Positions 1 through 12,219 of a stretch of DNA of 64,000 nt are shown here, piece by piece. Position 1 is the stretch's first letter. Every line of letters starts with the position of its first letter. The translations under genes and the position numbers were made by a program. The notes under the pieces are model-generated. The model was not told where the DNA came from, ran no database searches, and saw nothing but the letters and a program-made list of their open reading frames with translations. This DNA comes from Neurospora crassa OR74A. Taxonomy: Eukaryota; Ascomycota; Sordariomycetes; Sordariales; Sordariaceae. The stretch is taken from the NCBI RefSeq assembly GCF_000182925.2, contig NC_026502.1, forward strand, positions 3,348,001 to 3,412,000, given 5' to 3'.

Positions 1-220
1 CTCAGCAAGCACCAGCACAACAAAAGGCAAGCATAGAGCATCGTCTTCTTCTTACTGGGAAATCTCAACGCCAGCGTGTACCCAAATGTCTTTTTTTCCT
101 TCCCTAAAATACAGTACAGCTGTATCCATCCCAGCCCTATACAACCCATCATCATCTTCATCTTCATCATGATCATTAAGGACTACACTACATCAATAGT
201 CAAGAGTCTCGAGTCTCAAA
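1..220. other. 3' flank of transporter gene
   Basis: This edge of the window lies beyond the stop codon of the minus-strand transporter. It is pyrimidine-rich and probably holds that gene's 3' UTR. No separate gene is seen. Confidence 0.5.
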
Positions 221-2361
221 CTAAGACATACACTGCCCCGCGCCCCCTTCCCCTCGCATCATCTTTCCAACCGCTTGCAACATACTAATCCCCATAACCA
301 GCGTGCCAAACGCCGCCGTGGCCCACGCCGCCGCCCTCTTCCAGCCTCCGGTTTCTTTGGTCAATTTTAAATAACACAACGGCGGCAGTATATACGCCAT
401 GGCCGCGGCACTGGTGGCTCCGACCAGTTCAAACACGGTCCCCAAATCACAAGTGATCATGCTCAACACCATGGCGCTGACTACCAAACTAGAAGTGAAC
501 AGCAGGTGCAGGTTCATGTTGAAGGGGTCCCCGGGGAACCAATAGTTGAGCATGACTTCGCGACAAACAAAGGCTTCGAGGGGAAGCGTGGTGAGCATGT
601 TCAATCCGAAGCAGAGGCGGGCGACGTTGACCATGGTGTTGTCGGCGGGAAAGTTGTTGAGGACGTTACCGAGGGTGCGGTCACCGAAGGTCAAAAAGCC
701 GACGAGGGCCATGAGCAAGCAGGCGATCATGGAGACGCCGGTGGAGATGTGGGTGACGAGGGAGAAGCGGTCGATGGTGGGGGTTTTGAGGGACCCGTAG
801 ATTAGGAGAGAGTTATGGTGGCAGACGAAGGCTGCAGTAGTGTCAGTAACTTTTGTTTGGATGGATGTAGGTAGGCAGAGAAGAACAAGAAGGGACAACT
901 CGTACCAAAGGATATTACTCCTATAGCTTGGAATATGCCATCGTTGATGATAAGCAAATTCCAGCTTGCCAATGTCCCTTTGTCCTCTTCTGGAGCTAAT
1001 CCGCCTTGTACCAGGACTGTGACCAAGATCACGGCCATGCTGACCAGAGCGAGGGTACTCGCTTTTGCTAGCTGTTATCATAGAACATTCTATTAGCCAT
1101 CCATCCGTTCACTTTGGCGATCTCTCAACCACAACCCCTTCTCTCCCCTCCATATCTCCCTTCTTACCCCATCCTCACATTCAAAGAAAGAAAGACTAAA
1201 ACTCACCATGGCAATATCCCTATACAACGCCAACGGATAACTAACCCCCAACGTGCAAACCAAAATAACTCCCTGCCTCCCCACCAACCAACCCACCAAC
1301 GTCCCCTCAACCCCCTCCTCCCTCAGTCCCGGCCAAATCGCCCTCAACACATTCGGTATCGAGTCCCCCACAATCACCCCAAAAGCCACCATCCCGCCAA
1401 ACGCAAACGCCCACTGCGCCACGCTAATCGCAATCAACCCACTCCGCCCAAAACACTTCTCCACCGTTCCCTGGAAGCTGTTCGCCCCCGATAGCTTCGA
1501 GTTGATCACGATAAGTCTGATCGTCCAGTCCACCACGACCGTCAATCCCACCAGCAACACGATCCCAGACAGCAACCCGGCCTGCTTGAACGCGTACGGC
1601 TGCCCGATGATGCCCGCGCCAATGATGGAGTTGGCCATGTTCATAAACGCCATGCGCAAGCCCGATTTGGGGCGTGATCGCTCCGTTTCGGCCCATGAGG
1701 CTACGTCTTCGTCGGAGCCCCAGGGGCCGTTGTTGGCGACGGTGACGGAGGGGGCTTCGATGCCCGTTAGCAAGGGGACGCGCCCTTGGCGGTGGTAGTC
1801 CGAAAAGGACGTGAGCGGCTGCTGGTCCGATGATGAGTCATCTATGTCAAAGTAGGAATCGAACGAGTCGCGGGCGTGGTGGTGGTGATCTTCTGGGGCG
1901 CCGCCATTGTTGCCATTGGGCGCTGTAGTAGTAGGGCTGTTGTCGCCAAAGGTGGTAGGACGTAGGTCGAAGCGCACGCGGTTCGGGGTGCGAGGGGTTC
2001 GCGGGGTTCGAGGGGCAGAGAGGGCGGATTGTCGTCGGGGCAGTTTGATGTGGCCTGGTGCTGGTGCTGGTACTGGTGCTGGTGCTGGTGCTGGTCTTGG
2101 GTCTACTACTGGAGGGCTGGTGTTGCTGCCTTCCTCTCGTTGTTCTCCTGCTGTCCCTGTCCCCGGCCCCGGCCCCGCCCCCACCCCGTTCCCTGTTAAT
2201 GTTGTAGAGTCGCCGTCGTAGCCATCATCGTCGAGCAGATTGGGGCTACCGCCAGATAGTAACCCGACATTTTCATCGTTATGATTCTTGTGGGTGGAAG
2301 CAGTCCGGGGCCCTCCAGCGCCAGCGCCAGCGCCATACGATTCGTGGGCGGCTTTGCCCAT
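221..2361 (-). CDS. AVT/SLC38-type amino acid transporter (vacuolar-type)
   Basis: Predicted multi-pass amino acid transporter of the Aa_trans (AVT / SLC38) family, which in fungi mostly sits in the vacuolar membrane. There are three exons: 2361-1207, 1071-906 and 831-221. Donors are gtgagt and gtacga, acceptors are cag, and the frame is continuous for 643 residues. The first about 233 residues are a disordered Gly/Pro/Ala/Asp-rich cytosolic tail with an RTP repeat and His and Asp runs. The membrane core opens with NMANSIIGAGIIGQPYAF, the hallmark of TM1 in this family and most like the yeast Avt2/Avt6 branch (inference). About 10-11 hydrophobic segments follow, including a VELVGATSAAAMAYILPP-like stretch (written FELVGATSA) near the C-terminus. 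The start is the first ATG in the frame; the open frame runs upstream to 2748 without an ATG and is read as 5' leader. Substrate and direction cannot be read from sequence. Confidence 0.88.
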
Positions 2362-4159
2362 TGCTTCAGTTCCCTGGCTCTTCCGTCTTTTTCCTCCGTA
2401 TATTTTCTCCCCCCTCTCTCTCTCTTTTCTTCTTATTATATAACTCGGCAGTAGTCCCTTCCTATCGAGGGCATTGTCTTCTTGTCTATGTATATCGTTT
2501 GGGTATGTATTCGATCTGTCCGTCTGTTGCTTTATGATCGAGTAGGTAGTAGTTGAGGTAGGTATTACGGACGTTGGTCTCGGTCTCGGAGGAGCGGGTA
2601 GAGTGACTAGGTAGGTAACGAGCGGTTGCCGCGGTCTAGTTGTTGTGGTGGAGGTGTAAGTTAAAGAAGGTATCAAGAGGCCAGCTAGCAGCAGTAACCA
2701 ACAGATGGACAGGGCAAAGAAAAGTTGGGGCCGGATTGAAGCAAACACAGACAGCTACCAACAAGGTTTCCAGTGTTCAATTAGAAAAAGAAAAGGAAAC
2801 AAGAAGAAAGAACAATTAGTCGGTGTTGGTTGCTGGAAGCTTAGTTGTGGAGTTGCTGTTGTCTGAGACAAAGTGGAAGCTTGGGGGAGGATACGTGTAA
2901 ATGGTAAGTAAGCGGGATGCGGCATAGCGGGATGCCCGTGCTGAGTTAGGTTACCTCAACGGATGCGGAGTGCGGAGGAGTGCCCCTGCGGACGCTTCAA
3001 TTCAATTGATTAAATCGGGCCGCCGGCAGGGACTTTCAGCTGCACGATTTAGGGGACTCCAGGTCCCGTCTCCAGGCCACCCACCCAAAGCAGCTGCGTA
3101 TCTCTAGGGCCTCCTCCTGTCATGTGATAGGTAAACAGGGGATCAAACATCATCCCCTATTCGTCTAGTAAATTCAGGGGCTACCGTAGCGACAACACCC
3201 AAGCTTTATTCTCCAGGGCCAGGGCATTGCGCCTCTCTGGGCTGAGCTATCTCTACACTAACAAAGCGCTTCCACTCCATTCGCAAATCACATAAGGAAT
3301 ATTCATGAGTACCATACCTCCTCTAGTGTAGAAGAAAAGTCCTATTGAAACCCAAACGCGGGAGTGGATTTGCCAATAAACCCTGGGGCCTTTGTTCCCG
3401 TCCTTCCTCCTTGGCCCCCACCGTCCCATTGGAGCTCAGGTCAGGTCCCCATCCCCCGGCCTTCCTCCTCCTCCACCACCACCCACCACACCACCACCCA
3501 CCCAGTCACCACCCACACTCACTGCACGACACAGACATTTCTGGGGTACGGGAACAGAAACCGCCGACGGGACGGGATCTATCTATCTGGCTGCCTGCTG
3601 CATCTTCCCCCACAGAAAACAGCGCAAGAGCCTCAACTTTTTCGTCATCGTCAACGTCAAGCAACCATACCACTATCAATTCTCCCTCTCTATAAAGACA
3701 ATGTGTGCCCGTTACATTAGATACTTCTATCGCTTGGACCCCTGTGTATGTATGCACATGTATCCGGTGTGCAAGTGTCCCTGACAAAAGCTCTCAGACA
3801 CCCAAAATGAACCAATCCATAGGTAGTAGTATTAAAAACACCCGCGCCCGTTGTATATCATCTTCTAACCATGAAGGCTTGCTTGTATGTTGCATGTTTA
3901 TACACATCATCTATCTTTTGTTTTTTTCTTCTTCTCTTTTTTTTATTCGCCCAGCTTTCTTCTTCCAAAGATGTGTTGTCAACTAACTCATTTTCTTTCT
4001 CAAAAGGGTACACTTGAGGGTATCATATGTTACAGGAAACTTCAATAACTCGCTGGCTTGCTATTGATATGCGGCATGTGTGTGTGTGTGTGTGAAACGA
4101 AAAAAACAGACAACCAAACAAGGATGCGAAATATTGTACATACACCGTGTGGTGTGCTA
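2362..4159. other. Intergenic: transporter promoter/leader and protease 3' region
   Basis: No supported gene. Overlapping short frames around 3345-3990 come from a CCA/CCT-rich stretch and give Pro/His/Ser-rich peptides with no recognisable domain. A (TG)9 dinucleotide run lies at 4077-4094, in the likely 3' UTR of the protease. Confidence 0.5.
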
Positions 4160-5826
4160 CTAAGCCATGATAGCTGCGGCCATGAGAGCGATACCCAGCA
4201 CCAGAGCATACGCGTTGCTCTTGAGCTGGTAACCGGCGGAATCCTTCCCACTCGGAGTTGCAGATTGGCCCTTGGTAGATTGACCCGTGGCATCGGCCGA
4301 AGTGGGAGTATCATTCGAAGAGGTTGTCCCAGAAGCGGTTTGGCTGGTCTGAGCACCCGATGTGGTCGTTATCGTAACGGGCTCAACCTTGGCAGCGAAT
4401 CCGATGCGCTTCTTGTCCACATCAAAGACGCTATACACGTTCTTGAGGAAAACATCTCCGAGCAGCCAGCCGTTTGCCACCACCTCGCGTCCATAAATGT
4501 TGCTTCTGCATGAGGTGCCGCTGCCCGCCTGCCAGTCTTTGGCCGAAATCTTGAAGGTTACACCGCTAAACGTGACCTCAATCGGAGAGTCGCTGCACGG
4601 AACATACCATGTGACCTCGTCTACCGTCGTGGAACCAGGAATAAGCTTATGGAGAGCCGTGACATCCGCTGGCGGTCCAAAAGCAAACGAAGTGCCCGTA
4701 TCAATGTACGTCGTACGGCCCTGGAAGGTCACCTTTTTACCTCCAAATCCAAAGCCGTCAATAGGAATGATCCAAGCTCCCCTGTTGTCCTTGACCAGAT
4801 TCGTGTAGGTAATGTCACCCGTGTACTTGGAAGGGTCGACACCTCCAAACGTGATCTGACCTTCGTTGACTGGGTCCGAAGCTCGGCCCAGAGTGACGGC
4901 AAAAATGTTGCTTTGGAGAACCTTTTGGTTCACAAGCTCGGTTATGAAACCGTCTGTGCCCCCCACGGCCATGTCGAGGCCAAGAATGCCATCGAAGGCG
5001 AAATGAGTAAAGTCACTAGATGTCTCATTGGCCAACCCGAAGGCCATATCGAGGGAAATTCCGGCAACCGAGATAGTATCACGGGCAAGAGTGCCGGCAA
5101 CAGCGCCAGTTCCATAGGCAAGACGAAACTCCTTGCTCTGCAGCTTGAGCGTCTTGGAGTCGTCAACCCCGAAAAGGTTGTGGTAGATGCAGGCGTCGCT
5201 CTTGCATGTCGAGCCCATGATCCACGCCGTCGAGGAACCGGTGTCTAGGAGCATATACAGCGGCTTCTTTGACGAACCAAACTGAACTTTGGCGAAATAG
5301 GCGTAGTCCGAAGGGTCGTGGTAGATGCCCGCGCTATCCTTCCTGTTCGTACTCTCGGGTTCGACAACCGCATACGTATTAGTCCTGGCTGCCAGCCTGC
5401 CGGACCTCCTTTTGGGTACTCGCGTGCTATCCAAGCTAGCAAATCTGTGTGCAATTCGCTTGGCGTCTCGGGCAGCTCGGGCAGCGCCAGCTTCGGGACT
5501 CTCATTAGGCTGCCAAATTGAGCGTGTTAGCCTGCATCAATTGCTGAGGATAACCGTCGGACATTCGAGAAAAGAACAGAACGTACATCGGCGTTTCTTT
5601 GCTCCACACTGAGACTGATAAACCCGTCCGGTGCGGGTTCACCTCCAGGCGGCGATGGAGAATGGAATTGACCTCCAGCTCCCACAAGCGTCTTTCCTCT
5701 AACATCGTTACTACCGCTCACATAACAAGGCTCCCCTGGATCGCATGGTAGAGGAGGCCAGATGAAGAAGGCGCGAGCTGAGGTGGCCAAGAGCGTAAGC
5801 TCTAGGAGCTTAGGTATCCCAACCAT
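4160..5826 (-). CDS. GPI-anchored aspartic protease (yapsin/OpsB-type)
   Basis: Pepsin-family (A1) aspartyl protease predicted to be held at the cell surface. Two exons, 5826-5587 and 5509-4160, give 529 residues. The intron starts gtacgt and ends ggcag, with a perfect gctaac branch site about 20 bases before the acceptor; a nearer upstream AG would run into a stop. An N-terminal signal peptide (MVGIPKLLELTLLATSARA) is followed by a propeptide rich in Arg/Lys with a KRR site. Both catalytic motifs are present: DTGSS (Asp about 169) and DTGTS (Asp about 350). The flap tyrosine is in AYGTG (about 212). The tail is Ser/Thr-rich and ends in a hydrophobic segment (ALVLGIALMAAAIMA) after small residues, the usual GPI signal. 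This layout matches fungal yapsins, which act on cell-wall and secreted proteins. The substrate is unknown. Confidence 0.93.
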
Positions 5827-8800
5827 TGTTGATAACACTGGTCACTGACCCTCAGAGAGTCAATCCACCACAATCGAGATCGTTGTTCGGATACTGGGCT
5901 CCTGTCCTGATATCGGCAAATGTGTCGATGGCCTAAAACACTTTGACGGCGGGTATCCGTAAGTGATATGTGCAGGCTCCTAGTTGTTATGCCTCAAGTC
6001 TTTAACCCCAAAGAATGAAGATGGGTTCCGACTGGATAACCGAGCCAAGGTCGCGAGAGATGGAATTATTGCAATTAGCGATTATTTAAGCATTGGGAAA
6101 GATGAGTGAACGATTGTGATTATGTGCATTGGTGGTCGCCGATAATGTTATGAACGTGAAAAGAGAAAAAGACAGATTGCCGAACGATGCGATGCGGTTG
6201 TAAGTATCCGAACAAGATGGAGAAATCGTTGTGTGGTGGTGAGGGGGTGGAACGAATCGACGTCGAGGTCAATATCGGTTCGAGATCGTTTGTGGCGGAA
6301 AAAACCAAGTGCTGATATGCTTGATGCAGATGCTAATGCAAGGCAAAAAGGTAGGTAGGTAGGACGCGCGGTGCTTGTGGCAGATGTGCAGATGACGGCG
6401 GATTGGATTGCCGAAGCTTGATGTATGTATGTAGGCCAAGCCGTACTTAGTGGAGGAGGAAATCCGTCTGGATGGTGATCGTAAAACTGCGCTTGTTGCC
6501 CGCCGTCGACGCTGCGGATGTAGTATGGGCGTTGGTGGATCTAACAAAGAGTGGAAAAATAAAAAAACGACAACACCCGCCCGGTAGTAGTCTAGTATCT
6601 ATTCAAAGGAAAGTACGAAGTAACAAAGTCTCCCGAAGCTCCCCTGGCATAGCCAAATGCAGGCGGAGGAAGTTGTCAGGGTACTTAGGTAGGTAGAGGA
6701 GGAGGAGGATGGATGGAGGAGGAGGAGGAGGAGGAAGACGGGAGAGGAGGAAGTGATGGTGGTGGTGGTGGTGGTGGTGGTGGGTGTTTGGGGACTGAGT
6801 TGGAGAAAGAGAAAGTCAACTTGAATGGAATGAGAGCTGCCCCGGCCGGGATGGACATTGGATGTGTGATGAACCGTTAGAGAGGAAAGGCACTGTATCA
6901 TTGAACCATCCAGCCCCCGTCCCGCCATGCACTGAACTGATAGTGGACATGCAGCCTTTTCTGGACTTGGCAAGTGGATATCAGGAGGAGCCTGGGAGGC
7001 ACACAACGAAAAGGGAAGCGAGCGAGACATGGCTGCATCCCTCGTGGACGAGGATTCCCGTCCAAGCCAATCGATGGATTGCCAATTCCTTCCACAACCA
7101 GTCAAGCGTTTTGGGGTTTCTGGAAAACACGATCCTCTTGACTCGGATATAACCCCTTCAGGTGGGAAATTCAAGGGCTCATCGTTACTGACGATGATAA
7201 TGTTCTTTACCTTGCTCCCCTCTGTTTACTTGAAATTCCAGGGACTCGGTCCAAGAAACCGTTGGTTTTGTCTCGAGAAGTGCGGAGAGAGAGAGAGAGA
7301 GCCTCTAGTTCTACCGGTACGCTAAAACAACCCAGAGATACAAGATAGCCCAAGGAATTGCGATGGACATACTTGCTCGGTAGCAATAGCCCGAAGGGAC
7401 AACTGGACATCACGCTAGTTTGGGGTTGTGGTAGCCTCTTTGTTGTACCGCCCGAACTCTCGAGCCGGTATATACTAGTACAGAACGAAGGGGGTGTAGT
7501 GTAGAATAGGTAGTAACAGCGAACTTGAACCTCAAGTAATCCGCAATGAAGCAACGTAACAAAATGCCAAGGAATGGTTCTTGAAAGTATGTAAGCGGGA
7601 ATAAAAATGAAAACGACAGTCGACCCTCACTCACATCAACAACATCAACATCATCCAAGATTCTTTCTTGGCCTCGAACATGGCGAGGGTCATTCATTGC
7701 CGACGAGCGGGTCCGCGGCTCCATCTTCATAAGAAGATCGCTTCTTTGAATAGGACCCTGGTCCCTGATCGTGCGCGCAGCCTCTGTCTCTCTGGAGAAG
7801 CTCCCCCCAATCCCGAGATGCGGTTGGCCAGACTTATCACAACAGATGAACAAGCTCCGGGTGGAGATGGCACAAGGCCATTTCGGCTCCATCTTCTGGT
7901 CTGTGCGCCTGCACCCAATCTGCGGCATACCTCCACCCTGGATGGAACGCCTCACTCGGCTCCCTGTCAGATCAGTCAACGCAAGAAAATGGGTTTCCAT
8001 TTTCATGACTTGGGCCACCTGGAACCCTGAATTGGCCTGTTTTGGTGTCTGGCTGGCCGCTGGAGTCTGGAGAGTCTGGACACCAATATTCGCCCGTCCG
8101 GGAACTTCGGCGACGAAAAGGGTACATACTCTACCTCTAGTGAACAACACCAACGACGACCAAAGACGACCATGTTGTTGATAATGACAACGGTAACCCG
8201 GATGACCACGCTTGCCAGATCTCGTATCTTGCAATCGTCTTGTCAATGTTTCCAAATTTGGTATGTCTTTTTCCTTGTCTTGAATAATGTATAATTTCTC
8301 CTTTTCCTCCCTTTGTCTTTCTTGCGCCTCATCTTCGCTCGCTCTCTGCCGTTGCGGCTGCTGTTGGCGTAGCATGCGCTGGCCGCTTCGGGTCTAAGGC
8401 TGCGGGGTGTCAATTTGGGGACGACAGGGGCTGAAAGCCAGTGCCTGCAATTCGGGAGCCAGGGGGGGCAGGAGAGCCGGTTGGGACTGGACCGGGGAGA
8501 GAGCAGGGGAATGGAAGGCCCACAATGTACAGTATGGCGACAACGCACAACAACAACATCAACAACAGCGACAACAACGCCGAGCCGACGGGTGCCAAGT
8601 TGCGAAATTAGGCTTGAAAGCGCAGACGTTCTCGATTTGCTCCCACTGCCACTGGTCCCTTTAAATCCGGGGATCAGGAAACCAAGACGGACTTTCGGAC
8701 GAGTCAAGCCATCCGTGACCTTGACGGACCGGACGCTTGTGCCGAAGCCGAACGAAACGTCGCCTCAAGCCGTACACTACATTTCTACAACCACAAAACA

Positions 8801-9871
8801 AAGATATCTTACGATCCCATCTCAAGATCTGTTTAAGCTTCTGTAGCTATAGTTCCCTCCCTGGACTTTGAGGCAATAGATGTTTCAGGAGAGCAGTTCA
8901 TTTCTTTGAGTATGAGACTTCACAACATTGCTTGCGCTTCGCCGAGCTTCGCTGCAACCGGAAGTTCGTTGGGGACTGGATGCTGAGAGCCTGAAACCAC
9001 ACCTGTGACTATATGTGGTTACACACAATGGCTCATGACAACAACCCGCGACAATGACGAGTCTCGAAATCATACCACAACAATGGGGGAGGAACCCGAG
9101 TTTCTGCCTTCTTATACATGCGGGTCAATCACCCTCAAGGCCGGTTGATTGGTTGTATGGGTGGTTGGTCGGTTGGTGATATAGCTGACAATGCGAATCG
9201 TATCATGTATTGTGCTACCGATTGCGTTGGGGGGCGTGGGGGTGTTTTCCCCGGTCTCGATCCTCTGGAGAATATATGTCCCCATGTTACTATAACGGTA
9301 TTGTTCCGAGAAAACAGGGCGAGACATTGCTTCGGTTATCGGTTTGCGATACCCTGACTCTCTTCATACGAGCTTTTCTTTTCTAAATAGGTAGAGATTA
9401 ATTTCACATCTGCAGGGCAGATGGCATGGGTTCGGGTTTTTGGGAACAAGCTTTTCGGCTCTGGTTTTCTTCTCTGTCATGACTGTTGACGATGTTATAG
9501 GTAGAGTACTAGTTGGATCATGGCCATAAGGAAGGTGCAGTGGTGGCAGCGCTCGACCGACCTAGGTATTCGGGTCCATACGGCCATAACCTCTCTGTTT
9601 TTGCCGTCATTGAAGACCGACTGCTTTTGGCAGGATCCACAAGCCATCTTTAAATCGGAGCTGGGCAGTGATAGACATTGGATTACCGTTTAGAGGTTCC
9701 TTGTTTTCGATAGTCGTAAGCCATTTCTTTGCTGCTGGATCCTGGATGTGCTTCTAGCCTACAGCACACGGCCGAAACGACGTGCCAAATGCCGAAGATG
9801 CATGTCTTCGAAAAGTCTGTGGCGTTTCGTTTATGTTTCTTTCTGAAACGATGCAAATCGCGAGTCTTCGA
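5827..9871. other. 4-kb stretch with no supported gene
   Basis: Long for a spacer in this gene-dense arm. It contains GGA and GGT trinucleotide runs (about 6695-6783). The longest minus frame (7410-8375, 321 codons) is unrecognised, starts in a CAG/CGG-rich segment and has no domain, signal peptide or membrane segment I can name. A short hydrophobic frame (8598-8410, minus) is equally unsupported. The stretch may hold promoter DNA of the protease, UTR or noncoding RNA. I see no tRNA or rRNA. Confidence 0.4.
6695..6783. repeat. GGA and GGT trinucleotide microsatellites
   Basis: A purine-rich run of GGA triplets is followed, after a short spacer, by about eight GGT triplets (from about 6757). 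The frames crossing it give only poly-Ser/Thr peptides, so it is treated as noncoding simple repeat. Confidence 0.8.
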
Positions 9872-10918
9872 CTAGCTGTCTCTTCTGCGCCGATAAGTCT
9901 CGTACCAGTCCAATGCCGACCGCAACACTTGCTCGTCGGGTGAGTGCTGCTCGGCAGATGCTTTTTGCAATAACTCTTGCCCTAACGTGATGAACTGAGC
10001 CTGCGCATTCCCGTCTACGATTCCGGACGCTGCCAGGGTTCGAAGAAACACCCATACAGACTCATTGGTGAGACGGAGAGACCTGCTCATGTCGAGAACT
10101 TCGCTAAATGTCGACGATACCTCTATGATCCTAGCATCTCCACAACAGCGATCCAGCAGGTGGAAGAGGAACGACCAGCCAGATATGTCAGTGTGGTTCC
10201 TAAAGCACCATTTCTTGACAGCGTCCAGGAGGCCTTTTAGGCAGTCATCGTAGTTGTCTGCCTGTTGCTCTGCCAGATGGGTGAGGATTCGAGCGTGGCA
10301 CCAGGCGTAGTAGTTCCGAGGATGTCGTTCTCCGGCCACAAACACGATATTTGTGACATCCCCAATGACGTCCACGGACACTCCCAGTGAGGAGACAAAG
10401 GTCTCAACTAGCCACCGACGATGGCTCCACAGTGTAGGTGACTTTGTATGGCGATGAAGCCGGCTTGTGAGCAAGCTGTCGAGAAACCTCTTTTCCTTGT
10501 CTAATACCATCTGGATTTCGATTCTTTTGTCTCCTCCTTGACTCGCTGCCATATGTCTCTGGATAAGTCGTTTCCGCGTGTTTGCAGCGGTGAGGAACTC
10601 TGGATCCATGAGAAGAATGACTGCTGTTGCGGCAGACAAGTCCTGGTCAGTTTGTGACGTGCCTTGGATGTGATCTTTGAGTATCCTTCTAGCAACAAGA
10701 AATGCTTGAACGAGGCCAAGCTTCGATACTCCTACCGCAAGTCCATCTTGGAGTACGTGTGTCCCCTCGGGCAGCGGAACCTCTTTGCCAAGGATCTCAA
10801 TCTCGAGAAGGCCGTCAGATGGCAGCGAGACCAGAACGGAGGAGATGGAATCGTAGGCTGCTTGAGGGTTGCCGGCCTTTAAGGCGGCGGTGGTGGCTTT
10901 GTCAAGTGCTCTGGACAT
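9872..10918 (-). CDS. PTAR1-like protein (prenyltransferase alpha-subunit repeats)
   Basis: Member of the protein prenyltransferase alpha-subunit repeat family, closest in layout to PTAR1, which in animals acts as an alpha-type subunit of a geranylgeranyl transferase (GGTase-III). Single exon, 348 residues from the chosen ATG at 10918. Three PPTA-type repeats are visible: DPEFLTAANTRKRL (about residues 105-118), SPTLWSHRRWL (about 160-170) and HPRNYYAWCHAR (about 199-210). A weaker Trp/His-containing helix pair (HTDISGWSFLFHLL) follows. The Trp-x-x-R/H-R pattern is the family signature. The open frame runs 41 codons further upstream but contains no ATG and meets a TGA, so the start is placed at the first ATG (MSRALDKAT). 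An extra upstream exon cannot be excluded. The gene is divergent from GET1, with 495 bases between start codons. Confidence 0.85.
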   Translation of the reverse strand: MSRALDKATTAALKAGNPQAAYDSISSVLVSLPSDGLLEIEILGKEVPLPEGTHVLQDGLAVGVSKLGLVQAFLVARRILKDHIQGTSQTDQDLSAATAVILLMDPEFLTAANTRKRLIQRHMAASQGGDKRIEIQMVLDKEKRFLDSLLTSRLHRHTKSPTLWSHRRWLVETFVSSLGVSVDVIGDVTNIVFVAGERHPRNYYAWCHARILTHLAEQQADNYDDCLKGLLDAVKKWCFRNHTDISGWSFLFHLLDRCCGDARIIEVSSTFSEVLDMSRSLRLTNESVWVFLRTLAASGIVDGNAQAQFITLGQELLQKASAEQHSPDEQVLRSALDWYETYRRRRDS

Positions 10919-11413
10919 GGTAATGGTGAAAGGAAGAAAGGAATCTGGAACAAGCTGATCAATAGCTAGTACCTTCAGTGCTTGTCGTAGGTCGTGCTCT
11001 GATGTGTTGTTGACGGCCAAGTCCAAGATGATAGTCACCAACCCTAACCCGTCTGCTCATCCCACCAGGGGCAGTTCAGTTTCTTGGCGGCTTCCAGGTC
11101 CTTCCCGCATCTGCATTCCATCCTGTCGCCCCACCATCACAGGAAGAGATAAGCGACCGATAGGCCCTTTGTGCAGGTGTCCTCCAGCTGCAGGGAACAA
11201 CTGGCACCTTCTGACAGCTCCGTCATAGCTTCGATCATAGGATCCAACAATCTTTTGGGGGGAAAGGCGGTGGCATGAGCCAGTGAGCTGCCTCCATCTG
11301 TCTTCAACAACTCGAACTAGGTGGCATACTCGACAGCTAAGAGTTGGCCGATCGCATCTCTCACCACGATTCCATCAGCAGCGGACCGAAGCCAGCTCAC
11401 ATTCGCCGCCAAG
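10919..11413. promoter_or_regulatory. Divergent promoter region, PTAR1-like / GET1
   Basis: This 495-base region separates the start codons of two divergent genes and must hold both promoters. I see no clear TATA box or named factor site. Confidence 0.5.
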
Positions 11414-12219
11414 ATGCCGTCTCTACTGGTCGTCATCTTTGTCATAGAGCTGTTCGTCCAGCTTGTCAACACCATCGGCGCGGCGACGATCAACAATCTT
11501 GTATGTGCTTTTGATCTCATACCCACTATGACTATCAGAGAGCCACTGGAGTAGCTAACTGCGTTGCCCATCATAGTTGTGGCGCATCGCCCTATCTCTC
11601 CCGCTTCCCCTCTCGGCCCAGTTCGCTGCCCAGCGCAAGAAGCAGAAGGAGTATCTCGCAATCCGCCGCGAGCTCAACGCCACCAGCAGTCAGGATGAGT
11701 TCGCCAAGTGGGCGCGCCTTCGCCGCCAACATGACAAGCTGCTAGAGGACTTGGAGAAGAGGAGTAGGATACCCCCCGGACAACGACGTCAAATCTTGAG
11801 GAGATAGACAGAACGCTGTGGGCTGACATGTGATGCGAACAACTACAGAGAAGGAACTCGACGCAGCCAAGACCAAGTTCGATCGCACTCTCACGACTGT
11901 GCGCGTGGTAGCTACGAGGGGTTTGCAGTGGTTTTTGCCTTTCTGGTACTCGCGCGAGCCCATGTTCTGGCTGCCCTACGGCTGGTTCCCCTACTACGTC
12001 GAATGGTTCGCCTCGTTCCCTCGCGCGCCGCTGGGCAGTGTCAGCATCGTGGTGTGGCAGTGGGCGTGCACGGGTGTGATCAAGCTTGTCATCGAAACGG
12101 TCATGGCGGTTGTTGGCTTGATTGTCGCTGCCAGACAGAAGCAGCAAGAGAAGCAGAAGGCGAAGCAGGCGGTGCCTGCGGCGGGAGGTGGTGACAGCAA
12201 GGCCGAGGAAGCCAAGTGA
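11414..12219 (+). CDS. get1: GET1, ER receptor subunit for tail-anchored proteins
   Basis: Get1/WRB-family ER membrane protein. With Get2 it forms the receptor that takes tail-anchored proteins from the Get3 ATPase. Three exons: 11414-11500, 11577-11763 and 11849-12219, giving 214 residues. Intron 1 runs gtatgt to atag with a gctaac branch site. Intron 2 runs gtagga to acag and joins the phases correctly. Residues 1-25 form the first membrane helix ([18 protein letters not shown]). The charged segment about 40-100 ([18 protein letters not shown] through [13 protein letters not shown]) is the cytosolic coiled coil that binds Get3. Then comes the family's aromatic loop ([18 protein letters not shown]) and two further helices. 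The tail is Lys/Gln/Ala-rich. Length and order match fungal Get1. Confidence 0.95.

Noticed and set aside
1093-2748. Longer transporter N-terminus from 2748
   Set aside because: The codon at 2748 is not ATG, and the first ATG in frame is at 2361. The upstream part is Thr/Pro/Arg-rich leader sequence.
7410-8707. Overlapping minus frames as a protein gene
   Set aside because: Low-complexity start, no domain, and no splice-joined continuation that I could support.
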